NCBI GenBank assembly: GCA_965198905.1
Contig: OZ240678.1
Location: forward strand, 2,170,001-2,234,000
Origin: CAHJWH01 sp965198905
Lineage (GTDB): Bacteria > Pseudomonadota > Alphaproteobacteria > Caulobacterales > Caulobacteraceae
DNA length: 64,000 nucleotides
Direction of reading: 5' to 3'
The notes under the pieces were generated by a model that ran no database searches, was not told where the DNA came from, and saw only the letters and a program-made list of their open reading frames with translations. A program made the translations under genes and the position numbers. Shown here in pieces: positions 41,401-49,698 of the stretch. Position 1 is the first letter of the stretch; each line of letters opens with the position of its first letter.

Positions 41401-41858
41401 CTCCCTTCCCCCTCGAGGAGGGAAGGGCCGGGGATGGGGGTGGACGGCGGCGCCCTGAAGAGGTCCCGCGCAAAGTTCCCAACGCCCGCCGCCTCCGCAA
41501 GCAGATGACCCTGCCTGAGGCTCGGCTTTGGGCGGAGCTGCGCCTTCTTAAGCTTCACTTTCGTCGCCAGGCTCCCATCGGCCGCTACGTCGCCGACTTC
41601 GTCTGCCATGATCGAAAGCTGGTGGTCGAGGTCGACGGCGCGCCGCATGAGATTTTCGCTGAGGTCGCTGTCCGCGACATCCAGCGCGACGCCTGGTTCA
41701 AGTTGCAGGGCTACAGGACGCTGCGCTTCACCAACGCGCAGGTGATGGACCATATGGCGCAAGTGCTCTTCGCAATTGAAACGGCGCCGCCTCCACCCCC
41801 ATCCCCGACCCTTCCCCCATCCCCGACCCTTCCCCCATCAAGGGGGAAGGGAGAATGA
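41397..41858 (+). CDS. DUF559 endonuclease-domain protein, bounded by palindromic repeats
   Basis: 153 residues. The DUF559 (Vsr-like, PD-(D/E)XK) core runs from about residue 28 to 125: LPEARLWAELR, FRRQAPIGRYVADFVCHDRK, LVVEVDGAPHE, GYRTLRFTNAQVM, with candidate catalytic E41, D67, E78 and D80. The first 16 residues (TPFPLEEGRAGDGGG) and the last 21 (PPSPTLPPSPTLPPSRGKGE) are encoded by inverted copies of repeat family A. The ATG overlaps the serS stop, and the stop overlaps the surE start, each as ATGA. DUF559 proteins are uncharacterised nuclease-like proteins. Confidence 0.85.
   Translation: MTPFPLEEGRAGDGGGRRRPEEVPRKVPNARRLRKQMTLPEARLWAELRLLKLHFRRQAPIGRYVADFVCHDRKLVVEVDGAPHEIFAEVAVRDIQRDAWFKLQGYRTLRFTNAQVMDHMAQVLFAIETAPPPPPSPTLPPSPTLPPSRGKGE
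41401..41854. mobile_element. Candidate mobile cassette: IR - DUF559 - IR
   Basis: Left end 41401-41443 (CTCCCTTCCCCCTCGAGG ... GGGGATGGGGGTGG) and right end 41793-41853 are inverted copies; the right one has an internal duplication of CCATCCCCGACCCTTCCCC. ATGA occurs directly at 41397-41400 and, one base after the right end, at 41855-41858. Removing the cassette with one ATGA restores a 4-base serS/surE overlap. Confidence 0.6.
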
Positions 41859-42712
41859 GGATACTCCTCACCAATGACGACGGGATCGGCGCGGAGGGAT
41901 TGGATGCGCTGGTGCGGATCGCCAGGCGTTTGTCTGACGACGTGTGGGTCTGCGCGCCGGAGACCGAGCAGTCGGGGGCGTCGCGGCGGCTGACGCTGAC
42001 CGAGCCGGTGCGCATCCGCAAGCTCGAGCACCAGGTCTACGCCGCGTCCGGCACCCCCACCGACTGCGTGATGCTGGCGGTGCAGGAGCTGCTGGCGGAC
42101 GGCAAGCCCGACCTGGTGCTGTCCGGCGTCAACCGCGGGCAGAACGTGGCCGAGGACGTGACCTTTTCGGGCACGGTGGCGGGGGCGTTGCAGGGCATGG
42201 CGCTCGGCGTGCCCTCCATCGCCCTGTCCCAGGTGCTGACCAGGTTCCACGACAGCGTCACAGCCCGCTACGACACCGCCGAGGCGCACGCGCCGGGCGT
42301 CATCTCGCGTCTGATGGAGATCGGCTGGCCGCGGAATGTCGTGATGAACATGAACTTTCCCCCCGTTCCGCCGGAGGAGGTGGAGGGCGTGGAGGTGACC
42401 GTTCAGGGGATGCGCGACGAGTCCTACCTGCACTTCGACAAGCGCACGGACCTGCGTGGGCGCGACTACTTCTGGCTCGGCTACCGCGGCAAGGCGGTGA
42501 CGCCGGTCGCGGGCACCGACATCAATGCGGTGCGGCAGAAGCGCATCTCCGTGACGCCGCTGCATATCGACCTGACCCATCGCGAGACCGCGCACGACCT
42601 CAAGGGCAAGCTTGGCGGCGACGTGCCGGCGTTTCCCAGGCCTGGGTCTTTGAAGGCCGTGTCCGCCAAGCCCGAGTCTCCCCAGACTGCGGCTCCATCG
42701 GGGAAAGCCTGA
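41855..42712 (+). CDS. surE: 5'/3'-nucleotidase SurE
   Basis: 285 residues. The N-terminus MRILLTNDDGIGAEGLDALV holds the metal-binding DD pair; SGASRRLTLTEP, YAASGTPTDCVMLAVQEL and LSGVNRGQNVAEDVTFSGTV complete the SurE signature. It dephosphorylates nucleoside monophosphates and is associated with stationary-phase survival. Followed by pcm with a 3-base gap, the common surE-pcm pairing. Confidence 0.95.
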   Translation: MRILLTNDDGIGAEGLDALVRIARRLSDDVWVCAPETEQSGASRRLTLTEPVRIRKLEHQVYAASGTPTDCVMLAVQELLADGKPDLVLSGVNRGQNVAEDVTFSGTVAGALQGMALGVPSIALSQVLTRFHDSVTARYDTAEAHAPGVISRLMEIGWPRNVVMNMNFPPVPPEEVEGVEVTVQGMRDESYLHFDKRTDLRGRDYFWLGYRGKAVTPVAGTDINAVRQKRISVTPLHIDLTHRETAHDLKGKLGGDVPAFPRPGSLKAVSAKPESPQTAAPSGKA

Positions 42713-42715
42713 GGC

Positions 42716-43375
42716 GTGGCGGAGGGGGCGGGGGACGAGTCTGAGACGCGCCGCGCCAAGCTGGTGCTCGGCCTGCGGTCTGGCGGGATCACCGATCCCG
42801 CGGTGCTGAACGCCATCGAGGCCATCCAGCGCGACCTGTTCGTGCCCCAGCTGTTCAAGGCGCGGGCCTGGGAGGACTCGGCGCTCCCCATCGCCTGCGG
42901 CCAGACCATCTCCCAGCCGCTGATCGTCGGACTGATGACCCAGGCGCTGCAGCTGAAGCCCCGCCACCGGGTGCTGGAGATCGGCACGGGCAGCGGCTAC
43001 CAGACCGCGGTGCTGGCCAGGCTGGCGCGCTACGTCTATACGGTGGAGCGCTACCGCACGCTGCTGGGCGAGGCGGAGGGGCGGCTGAAGGCGCTGGGCG
43101 TCCAGAACGTGATCAGCCGCTTCGGCGACGGCCACGAGGGCTGGCCCGAGCAGGCGCCGTTCGACCGCGTGCTGGTGACCGCCGCGCCGGCCGAGGAGCC
43201 GCGGCGCCTCCTGGAGCAGCTGAAACCAGGGGGGGTCCTGGTTGCGCCCGTCGGTCGCGGTCCGGTGCAGAGCCTGCTGCGCTATGTAGGGGATGGGAAG
43301 GGCGCCTTCGTGAAGGAGGAGCTCGGCGAGGTTCGTTTCGTGCCGCTGCTCAGCGGCGTGGCGCGGGACTCGTGA
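42716..43375 (+). CDS. pcm: Protein-L-isoaspartate O-methyltransferase
   Basis: 219 residues from a GTG start. DSALPIACGQTISQPLIVGL and the SAM-binding motif VLEIGTGSGYQTAVLARL, with VEARY-like TVERYRTLLGEAEGRL, are diagnostic. It repairs isoaspartyl residues in ageing proteins using S-adenosylmethionine. Operon with surE. Confidence 0.93.
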   Translation: MAEGAGDESETRRAKLVLGLRSGGITDPAVLNAIEAIQRDLFVPQLFKARAWEDSALPIACGQTISQPLIVGLMTQALQLKPRHRVLEIGTGSGYQTAVLARLARYVYTVERYRTLLGEAEGRLKALGVQNVISRFGDGHEGWPEQAPFDRVLVTAAPAEEPRRLLEQLKPGGVLVAPVGRGPVQSLLRYVGDGKGAFVKEELGEVRFVPLLSGVARDS

Positions 43376-43457
43376 ATGGGCTGTGGGGCGTGTGGCGTAT
43401 CGGCCTGGAAGTCGCGCGGAACGGCGCGCTTCGAGCCCCTGGTGTTATGAGGTGACC

Positions 43458-45851
43458 ATGTCCGACCCCCGGCGCGATACAGGGGCGATCCCGTCCTGCC
43501 TGGCCGTCTTCGCCCACCCGGCGCCGCGGCTGGCGCTCGCCGCCGCCCTGGTGGCTGGAACGGCCGGATGCGTGAGCTCGCCGCAATATCCGATCAGCGC
43601 GGGCGAGCGGCCCGGCGACGGCAGCGTCATGGCGGTTCAGCCGCGCTATCCGCTCAGTGCGCGCGACGCGGCGGAGGATGCATCGGACCGCGCCTCCCAG
43701 GCGGGCTACCCCGCCTATGGCGCGCCCCCGGTCGCGGCCCCTCAGGATCAGGCCTACGGACCGCCGCCGGCCGCGACGCCCCCCCCCGTCGAGCCCGACC
43801 CGACCGACGTCGTGCCTCAGGTCCTGCGCAACGATCCGGTGGGCAGCAGCGATCTCCCGCCGCCCCCCCCGCCTCCGGATACGCCCACGCCGTCGGGAGC
43901 CGGACCCTATTCGGAGGCCGTAGCCTTCGGAGGCGGCCGACTGGTGTTCGGGATGGATGCGGTGGGTCCGTCCCCGCTGCAACTCGCCGCCTATCGTCAC
44001 CGTCGCCATCGCGCGCAGCCGGCCTCCGCGAGCGACGGCGCCGCGGCGGACACGACCGCCGCGACGACGTCATCGGACGCCGCGCCCACATCGAAGTCGC
44101 GCCGCCGCCACGGCCATACCGCCGCCGAGCCGGCTGACGCGCCGCCGACGAGCTCTGCGGCCGACACGCCCTACCAGACCGTCGTCCGCCCCGGCGAAAA
44201 GCTGTCGGACGTGGCGGAGCGGGTGCACAGCTCCAAGGACGCGTTGAGCGAGCTGAACGCGCTTCAGCACCCGCGCCACGTCAAGGCCGGGACGGTGCTG
44301 AAAATCCCCTACCGCTACAGCTACCAGGTGCAGAAGGGCGACACGCTCTACACCATCGCCCACAGGTTCAATCAGGACCCGCAGGCCATGGCCAAGCTGA
44401 ACGGCCTGAAGGCCGCGCCGACGCTGCAGCCCGGCCAGTCCATCGACCTGCCCCCCAGCGCCGAGGACACCGGCAAGCGCGACCACGCCACCGCCTCTGG
44501 CCCAAGCCCGATCGCCGCCCCCGAAAAGCTCGCCGACGCCGCGGCCCGCAAGGAAGAGCGCCACGGCCGGCGTCGTCACGGCGCGGATGCGACGGCCGAC
44601 GCCGCGCAGACTCCCGCCCCGGCGGACGCCAGCCAGACCGCCCAGGCTGAACCGCCCGCCAAGCTGAGCCGCGCCGAGCGCCGCCGTCAGGCGCGCGAAG
44701 AGCGTGCGCAGACGGCGGCCGCGGCCGCTTCCACCCAGACGGCGCAAGCCGAGCCCGCCCCCGCCAAGCTGACCCGGGCGGAGCGTCGTCGGCTGGCGCG
44801 TGAGGAGAAGTCCCTGGCTGCGGCCACCCGTCCCGCCGAGACGCCCCAGGCCGAGACGCCACCGACGCGGCTGACCCGGGCCGAGCGCCGACGGCTCGCG
44901 CGTGAGGAGACGACGAAGGTGGCCGCCGCGTCGCCGGTGTCCGCGCCCGTTCCGGCGCCGCTGATCGTGCCGCCGCCGCCTTCGAGCTTCCCGACCTCGG
45001 CGTTGACCGCGCAGCGTTCCTCCGTCGTCTCGCCGCCGCCTCAGACCTATGCCGCGACCGCCGCGACGACGACGCCCGTGCGTCGCGCGACGGCCCCCAC
45101 CGCCGGCGCGAGTGCCTACGCGTCGGCCACGGGCGGTCCGGCGGCGAGCGCCCTAACCTCGACGCCGTCCTACTACGCCGGTGTCAAACCCTCGACCGGA
45201 GCCGGCGCCGCCTATCGCGCCGCGCCTGCATCTTCGGCCACGCCCTCGACCTACACCTCGTCGAGCTACCCGGCCCGCGGGTCGAGTGCGGCCTCGGCGC
45301 CCTCGCGTGTGGCCAGCCTGACGACGCCGAGCTACAGCCCCGGCTATGCGACCGGCGGCTACGCGCCCAGCCTGGGCCGCGCCCGGCCTGTCGTTCCTTC
45401 TTCGTCGGGCGGCGTCGCAGGCCTCACCCCCACAGAAATCGCCGCCGCCGGCCGGGGCCGCTTCATCTGGCCGCTGCGCGGCCAGCTGATCTCGGGCTTC
45501 GGCGACAAGGGCGCGGGCCAGCATAACGACGGCGTGGATATCGCCGCGGCGCCCGGAACCGGCGTGCGCGCCGCCGCGGCCGGCGAGGTGGTCTATGCCG
45601 GCAGCTCGATCCCGGGGTTCGGCAACCTGGTGCTGGTCAAGCATCCCGGCGGCTGGGTGACCGCCTATGCGCACCTGGACCGGATCGAGGTGCGGATGCG
45701 CGACAGCGTCTCCCAGGGCGAGGAGATCGGCCAGGCCGGCCAGACCGGGGCGGTCGACCGGTCCGAGCTCCACTTCGAGATGCGCTACGCCCCCGATCCG
45801 ACCGAAAAGGCCCGTCCGGTCGACCCCACCCTGGTGCTGCCGGGCGCTTGA
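43458..45851 (+). CDS. LysM-M23 lipoprotein, NlpD/DipM-like murein hydrolase factor
   Basis: 797 residues. A signal with lipobox (LAAALVAGTAGC) starts at ATG 43458 after GAGGTG. Two LysM domains (YQTVVRPGEKLSDVAERVHS; YSYQVQKGDTLYTIAHRFNQ) bind peptidoglycan. A central region holds three repeats of the type LTRAERRRLAREE. The C-terminal M23 domain has HNDGVDI, AYAHLD and LHFEMRY, i.e. a complete zinc site. In Caulobacterales the related DipM acts in division and envelope remodelling. Conserved place after surE-pcm. Confidence 0.9.
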   Translation: MSDPRRDTGAIPSCLAVFAHPAPRLALAAALVAGTAGCVSSPQYPISAGERPGDGSVMAVQPRYPLSARDAAEDASDRASQAGYPAYGAPPVAAPQDQAYGPPPAATPPPVEPDPTDVVPQVLRNDPVGSSDLPPPPPPPDTPTPSGAGPYSEAVAFGGGRLVFGMDAVGPSPLQLAAYRHRRHRAQPASASDGAAADTTAATTSSDAAPTSKSRRRHGHTAAEPADAPPTSSAADTPYQTVVRPGEKLSDVAERVHSSKDALSELNALQHPRHVKAGTVLKIPYRYSYQVQKGDTLYTIAHRFNQDPQAMAKLNGLKAAPTLQPGQSIDLPPSAEDTGKRDHATASGPSPIAAPEKLADAAARKEERHGRRRHGADATADAAQTPAPADASQTAQAEPPAKLSRAERRRQAREERAQTAAAAASTQTAQAEPAPAKLTRAERRRLAREEKSLAAATRPAETPQAETPPTRLTRAERRRLAREETTKVAAASPVSAPVPAPLIVPPPPSSFPTSALTAQRSSVVSPPPQTYAATAATTTPVRRATAPTAGASAYASATGGPAASALTSTPSYYAGVKPSTGAGAAYRAAPASSATPSTYTSSSYPARGSSAASAPSRVASLTTPSYSPGYATGGYAPSLGRARPVVPSSSGGVAGLTPTEIAAAGRGRFIWPLRGQLISGFGDKGAGQHNDGVDIAAAPGTGVRAAAAGEVVYAGSSIPGFGNLVLVKHPGGWVTAYAHLDRIEVRMRDSVSQGEEIGQAGQTGAVDRSELHFEMRYAPDPTEKARPVDPTLVLPGA

Positions 45852-45852
45852 T

Positions 45853-45972
45853 GATCCTCCCCTTCCGGGAGGGGAACCAAGCTCTGCTTGGTGGAGGGGG
45901 CCGCGCCCGGGCTTCAGGCGTAAAGAGCCCCCTCAGTCGGCTTCGCCGACAGCTCCCCCAAGGGGAGCATCT
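45853..45972. repeat. Palindromic repeat family B, copy 3
   Basis: GATCCTCCCCTTCCGGGAGG with CCAAGCTCTGCTTGG first, CCCTCAGTCGGCTTCGCCGA with AGCATCT at the end. It fills most of the 250-base gap before yajC; no gene seen there. Confidence 0.85.
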
Positions 45973-46101
45973 CAGCGCCGAGGCGTATCGCCGACGCACC
46001 GCCGCATTGCCAAAGCGCGGGCGCTCGCCTAGCTTCCGCGCCTCTTCCACCGGCCGAGGCTAGAGACCGCCCGGCCGCCTCTTGCTGTTTCCGGAGCCTA
46101 G

Positions 46102-46455
46102 ATGTTCGCTTCCCCGGCCTTCGCCCAAGCCGCCGGCGCCGCGCCCGCCTCGGGCGGCCCCCAGGACCTGTTCCTGCAGTTCGCGCCCCTGCTGGCCATC
46201 ATGGTGATCGGCTACTTCCTGATGATCCGTCCCCAGCAGAAGCGCGCTAAGGACCAACGCGCCCTGATCGAGGCGGTGAAGCGCGGCGACACCGTGGTGC
46301 TGTCCAGCGGGATCATCGGCAAGGTGACCCGGGTGGACGACGCCGAGGTGCAGGTGGAGATCGCCACGGGCACGGTGGTCAAGGTGGTCAAGACCATGAT
46401 CTCCGACGTGCGCACCCGCGGCGAACCGGCCCCCGCCAACGACGCCAAGTCCTGA
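46102..46455 (+). CDS. yajC: Preprotein translocase subunit YajC
   Basis: 117 residues. One membrane helix (LFLQFAPLLAIMVIGYFLMI) followed by RPQQKRAKDQRALIEAVKRG and GDTVVLSSGIIGKVTRVDD, the YajC signature. It associates with SecDF and the SecYEG translocon. An Ala/Gly-rich N-terminus resembles a signal peptide. Start of yajC-secD-secF. Confidence 0.95.
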   Translation: MFASPAFAQAAGAAPASGGPQDLFLQFAPLLAIMVIGYFLMIRPQQKRAKDQRALIEAVKRGDTVVLSSGIIGKVTRVDDAEVQVEIATGTVVKVVKTMISDVRTRGEPAPANDAKS

Positions 46456-46498
46456 GCCGCGCGCCGCATCCGCCGTATGATCGCCGACATCGCCCTGC

Positions 46499-46624
46499 GT
46501 CCTTCGAGACGCCCCTGCGGGGCTCCTCAGGATGACGAGCCGAAGAGGACGCCCGCGCACCTGGGAAGCGCCAACATCCTTCGTCCTGCTGAGGAGGGCG
46601 TGGGCGCCCGTCTCGAAGCCCGCA
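46499..46624. repeat. Palindromic repeat family D, copy 2
   Basis: GTCCTTCGAGACGCC with GGGGCTCCTCAGGATGACG, then the inverted half TCCTGCTGAGGAGGGCG and CGTCTCGAAGCCCGCAC. It separates yajC from secD. Confidence 0.85.
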
Positions 46625-46634
46625 CGGACCTGAC

Positions 46635-48230
46635 ATGATCCAGCTGCGCCCCTGGAAGGTGATCCTGGTGGTCCTCGCCGCGCTGTTCGGCGTGGTCTTC
46701 ACCCTGCCGAACCTGCTGCCGACCTCGGTCACCGACCACCTGCCGGCGGCCTTCGCCAAGCGGTTGAACCTGGGCCTCGACCTGCAGGGCGGCTCCTACC
46801 TGCTGCTGGAGGTGGACCAGGCCTCGCTGCGATCCGAGCAGCTGGCCAACGTCGCCGAGGACGCGCGCCAGACGCTCACCGCCGCCAAGATCGCCTTCTC
46901 GGGCCTTGGCGTGGTGAACGGGCAGGTGCAGGCGCACATCGACAACGCCGCCCAGGCCGGCGCGGCGCTCGACCTGCTCCGCTCCAAGCTGGCCCAGCCG
47001 AACGCCCAGGCGACCGGCCGTGACCTGGAGGTCAACGCCGGCCCCAACCAGACGATCACGCTGGGCTATACCGAGGCGGACTGGCGCCAGCAGACCGCCC
47101 AGGCGGTGCAGCAGTCCATCGAGGTGGTGACCCGGCGGATCGACTCGCTCGGCACCCGCGAGCCGACCATCATCCGCCAGGGAACCGACCGGATCGTGGT
47201 CGAGGCGCCGGGCGAGAGCAATCCCGAGCGGCTGAAGGAGATCATCGGCCAGACCGCCAAGCTCACCTTCCAGATGGTGGACGACAGCACGCCCGTCCCC
47301 GCCAGCGCCGCCCTCGTGCCCCCCGAAGACGAGCTGCTGCCGAGCGAGTCGCCCAATGAGCCGCAGGGCGTGCTGGTGCGCCGTCGGGTGCTGGTCTCCG
47401 GCGACATGCTGACCGGCGCCCGGGGCGCCTTCGACGGCCAGACCGGGCAGCCGGTGGTGTCGTTCAGCTTCAACGGGGCCGGCGCCCAGCGCTTCGGCGA
47501 GGTGACCGGGGCCAGTGTCGGCAAGCGTTTCGCCATCGTGCTCGACAACAAGGTGATCACTGATCCAACCATCCAGACGCCGATCTACGGCGGCGCGGGC
47601 CAGATCACCGGCAACTTCACCGTCGACAGCGCCGCCAACCTCGCCCTGCTGCTGCGGTCAGGCGCGCTGCCGGCCAAGCTGAACTTCGTGGAGCAGAGGA
47701 CCGTGGGCGCCGAGCTCGGGGCCGATGCGGTGCGGGCCGGGGCGATATCGCTCGGCATCGGGGCGGTGGCGATCTTCGTGTTCATCATCGGCGCCTACGG
47801 CCTGTTCGGCGTGTTCGCCGCGGTGGCCCTGATGGTCAACGTGCTGATGATCTTCGGGGCCATGTCGCTGACCCAGGCGACCCTGACCTTCCCCGGCATC
47901 GCCGGTCTGATCCTGACGCTGGCGGTGGCGGTGGACGCCAACGTGCTGATCTATGAGCGGATGCGCGACGAGGCCCACGCTGGCCGAACGCCCTTGATGG
48001 CGGCGGACCAGGGCTTCCGCCGGGCGCTGGTCTCGATCATGGACGCCAACGTCACCACCCTGATCTCGGCCCTGATCATGTTCCAGTTCGGTTCGGGCGA
48101 GGTCCGGGGCTTCGCCTGGACGCTGTTCGTCGGCGTGCTGTCCTCGGTCTTCACCGCGGTGCTGATCACCCAGGTGCTGATCGGCTGGTGGTTCCGGGTC
48201 GCCAAGCCCAAAGCCCTGCCGATCGCATGA
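46635..48230 (+). CDS. secD: Protein translocase subunit SecD
   Basis: 531 residues. The N-terminal helix is followed by LNLGLDLQGGSYLLLEVDQA, the P1 periplasmic region (VTRRIDSLGTREPTIIRQGT), then LLLRSGALPAKLNFVEQRTV and a bundle of membrane helices including ALMVNVLMIFGAMSLTQATL and VAVDANVLIYERMRDE. SecDF uses the proton motive force to pull exported proteins. No strong Shine-Dalgarno site because the D repeat abuts the gene. Confidence 0.95.
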   Translation: MIQLRPWKVILVVLAALFGVVFTLPNLLPTSVTDHLPAAFAKRLNLGLDLQGGSYLLLEVDQASLRSEQLANVAEDARQTLTAAKIAFSGLGVVNGQVQAHIDNAAQAGAALDLLRSKLAQPNAQATGRDLEVNAGPNQTITLGYTEADWRQQTAQAVQQSIEVVTRRIDSLGTREPTIIRQGTDRIVVEAPGESNPERLKEIIGQTAKLTFQMVDDSTPVPASAALVPPEDELLPSESPNEPQGVLVRRRVLVSGDMLTGARGAFDGQTGQPVVSFSFNGAGAQRFGEVTGASVGKRFAIVLDNKVITDPTIQTPIYGGAGQITGNFTVDSAANLALLLRSGALPAKLNFVEQRTVGAELGADAVRAGAISLGIGAVAIFVFIIGAYGLFGVFAAVALMVNVLMIFGAMSLTQATLTFPGIAGLILTLAVAVDANVLIYERMRDEAHAGRTPLMAADQGFRRALVSIMDANVTTLISALIMFQFGSGEVRGFAWTLFVGVLSSVFTAVLITQVLIGWWFRVAKPKALPIA

Positions 48231-48249
48231 TGGTCCACCGCACGATCAC

Positions 48250-48341
48250 ATTCGGCCTCATCCTGAGCCCGTCGAAGGACGGGGACGCGGCGCGGGTGGT
48301 GGACGCCTCGTCCTTCGACAGGCTCAGGATGAGGCGAATGC
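48250..48341. repeat. Palindromic repeat family C, copy 2
   Basis: GCCTCATCCTGAGCCCGTCG ... TCCTTCGACAGGCTCAGGAT between secD and secF. Confidence 0.9.
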
Positions 48342-48375
48342 CGGCCGCCGATCCACGTCGGAAGGGAGTTTAGCC

Positions 48376-49329
48376 ATGCCCTGGCCGCTGATTCGCCTGC
48401 TGCCCCGCCAGTTCCACTTCAAGTTCGTGAAGTGGGCGCCGATCGCGGCCGCCGTGTCCGCGGTCGCGGTGATGGCCTCGTTCGCGAGCCTGGCGACGCT
48501 GGGGCTGAACCTCGGCATCGACTTCAAGGGCGGCATCCTGATCGAGGCGACCACGCCCGGCCCGGCGCCGCTGGCGGCGCTGCGCACCAGCCTGACGCGC
48601 CACGGCGCCCATGACCCGCAGGTGCAGGGCTTCGGCGCCGCCAACTCCGCCATGCTGCGCTTCAAGCCGGAGGCAGGGCGCGATCCCGTGCAGACGGTGA
48701 ACGCCATGCGCGTCGCCCTGACCCAGGAGTTCCCGGGCATCCAGTTCAAGCGGGTGGAGGCCGTCGGCCCCAAGGTCTCCGGCGAGCTGCTGCAGCACGG
48801 CTTTCTGGCGCTCGCCGTCGCCCTGGTGCTGATGCTCGGCTACATCTGGTTCCGCTTCCAGCTGCAGTTCGGGCTCGGCGCGGTGCTGGCGGTGCTGCAC
48901 GATCTGGTGCTGACGCTGGGTTTGCTCAGCGTGCTGCAGATCGAGTTCTCCATGACCTCGATCGCGGCGCTGCTCACCGTCATCGGCTATTCGATGAACG
49001 AGAAGGTGATCACCTTCGACCGGCTGCGCGAGAACCTGCGCAAGTACCGTCGTACGCCGCTTCGCGACGTCATCGACCTGTCGGAGAACGAACGGCTCTC
49101 GCGCACCCTGATCACCGGCGCCTCGGCCCTGCTGGCCCTCGCGGGTGCGCTGGTGTTCGGCGGCCCGGTGCTGTTCCCGCTGGTCTTCACCATGGTGTTC
49201 GGCATCATCATCGGCACCTATTCGTCGGTCTATGTGGCCCTGCCGCTGGTGCTGGTCTGGGGCGTCAAGCGAGGCGAGGACGCCGCGCCGCTGAAGTCCG
49301 GCGGCAAGGCCGCACCCGCCCGCCCCTGA
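48376..49329 (+). CDS. secF: Protein translocase subunit SecF
   Basis: 317 residues. LGLNLGIDFKGGILIEATTP, then RVEAVGPKVSGELLQHGFLA, MTSIAALLTVIGYSMNEKVI TF-type helix and FDRLRENLRKYRR are the SecF signature. AAGGGAG ribosome site. It pairs with SecD. Its stop overlaps the next ATG (TGATG). Confidence 0.95.
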   Translation: MPWPLIRLLPRQFHFKFVKWAPIAAAVSAVAVMASFASLATLGLNLGIDFKGGILIEATTPGPAPLAALRTSLTRHGAHDPQVQGFGAANSAMLRFKPEAGRDPVQTVNAMRVALTQEFPGIQFKRVEAVGPKVSGELLQHGFLALAVALVLMLGYIWFRFQLQFGLGAVLAVLHDLVLTLGLLSVLQIEFSMTSIAALLTVIGYSMNEKVITFDRLRENLRKYRRTPLRDVIDLSENERLSRTLITGASALLALAGALVFGGPVLFPLVFTMVFGIIIGTYSSVYVALPLVLVWGVKRGEDAAPLKSGGKAAPARP

Positions 49330-49694
49330 TGGCGAGCGCCGATGCGCCCCCGGTGATCGACGCCTTCGGCGGGGGCGGTTTCCGCATCTCGGGCGAGCGG
49401 GTCGACGGCTCGGTGATGATCCTGCAGGGGGCGGTCCGATCCTGGCCCGTACGCAGCCTGCAAGCGCTGGAGCCGCATCACCTGTCCGCCGTCGCGCGGC
49501 TCGGGCCGCTGGAGGTGGAGGTGCTGCTTCTGGGCGCAGGCGCCGGCATGGCGCTGACATCCAAGGCGGTGCGCGAGGCCATGTTCAACGCCGGCGTCGG
49601 CCTGGACGTGATGAGCACCCCCGAGGCCTGCCGCATGTACAACTACCTGGCCGGCGAGGGCCGGCGCGTCGCCGCCGCCCTGCTGGCGGTCTGA
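49329..49694 (+). CDS. Mth938-like domain protein
   Basis: 121 residues. The pattern IDAFGGGGFRISGERVDGSV, LGPLEVEVLLLGAGAGMALT and GVGLDVMSTPEACRMYNYLA matches the Mth938/NDUFAF3-like fold, found with secDF in alphaproteobacteria. The human relative NDUFAF3 assists complex I assembly; in bacteria its role is unproven. Next to an NDUFAF6-like gene, which is suggestive. Confidence 0.85.
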   Translation: MASADAPPVIDAFGGGGFRISGERVDGSVMILQGAVRSWPVRSLQALEPHHLSAVARLGPLEVEVLLLGAGAGMALTSKAVREAMFNAGVGLDVMSTPEACRMYNYLAGEGRRVAAALLAV

Positions 49695-49698
49695 GCGG

